Assembly (NCBI GenBank): GCA_902796455.1
Contig: CADBPH010000319.1
Coordinates: 1-6,992, forward strand
DNA from: an uncultured Bacteroidia bacterium
GTDB lineage: Bacteria > Bacteroidota > Bacteroidia > Bacteroidales > UBA932
DNA: 6,992 bases
Direction: 5' to 3'
A program made the translations under genes and the position numbers. The notes under the pieces are model-generated. The model made no database searches, had not been told where the DNA came from, and worked only from the letters and a program-made list of their open reading frames with translations. The first letter of the stretch is position 1. Every line of letters begins with the position of its first letter. Shown here in pieces: positions 6,954 to 6,992 of the stretch.

Positions 6954-6972
6954 GCGAAGTCGTTTTTCAATA

Positions 6973-6980
6973 CAAACTTA
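6973..6980 (-). promoter_or_regulatory. pyrD: Bacteroidota-type -7 promoter element for pyrD-cinA
   Basis: On the minus strand the sequence TAAGTTTG matches the Bacteroidota -7 consensus TAnnTTTG at all six fixed positions, in an A/T-rich leader. It ends 19 bases before the pyrD ATG, which predicts a short leader of roughly a dozen bases containing GAAAAACGA. The partner -33 TTG element would fall past the window edge, so the promoter cannot be confirmed in full. Confidence 0.55.
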
Positions 6981-6992
6981 CATAAAAATCCC

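Overview
The window looks like a chromosomal housekeeping stretch from a member of the Bacteroidota, probably Bacteroidales with a fairly GC-rich coding composition. Four things point there. The starts lack Shine-Dalgarno sequences and are preceded by A/T-rich DNA. A Bacteroidota-type -7 element (TAnnTTTG) lies in front of pyrD. One gene encodes an exported DUF2807 protein, a family abundant in this phylum. The ABC-F and quinone-type PyrD sequences also fit. The genus cannot be fixed by reading alone. I see no rRNA, tRNA, CRISPR array, IS element or phage gene.

Plus strand, positions 1 to about 4752: a run of five co-directional genes. In order they are the 3' end of valS (valyl-tRNA synthetase), a small hotdog-fold acyl-CoA thioesterase, an ABC-F ATPase, a secreted DUF2807 beta-rich protein, and a cytosolic M19 (renal-dipeptidase family) metallopeptidase. 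The gaps are 33 bp, a 4-bp ATGA overlap, 36 bp and 5 bp, so they could be read as one or two transcripts. The run is closed by a strong intrinsic terminator (4716-4752), which lies inside the oppositely oriented cinA coding sequence.

Minus strand, 6980 down to 4647: a two-gene unit, pyrD (class 2 dihydroorotate dehydrogenase) followed 6 bp later by cinA (fused MoCF-like and NMN deamidase domains). It has a recognisable -7 promoter element at 6973-6980. cinA converges on the dipeptidase gene and overlaps its 3' end by 26 bp.

Functionally the genes cover translation (ValS, ABC-F), acyl-CoA turnover, dipeptide hydrolysis, pyrimidine synthesis and pyridine-nucleotide recycling. I do not see a new multi-gene defence or biosynthetic system. 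The most interesting signals are small: the terminator hidden antisense in conserved cinA codons, a cysteine where class 2 PyrD normally has its catalytic serine, and a 33-bp intergenic spacer that is entirely one imperfect inverted repeat.
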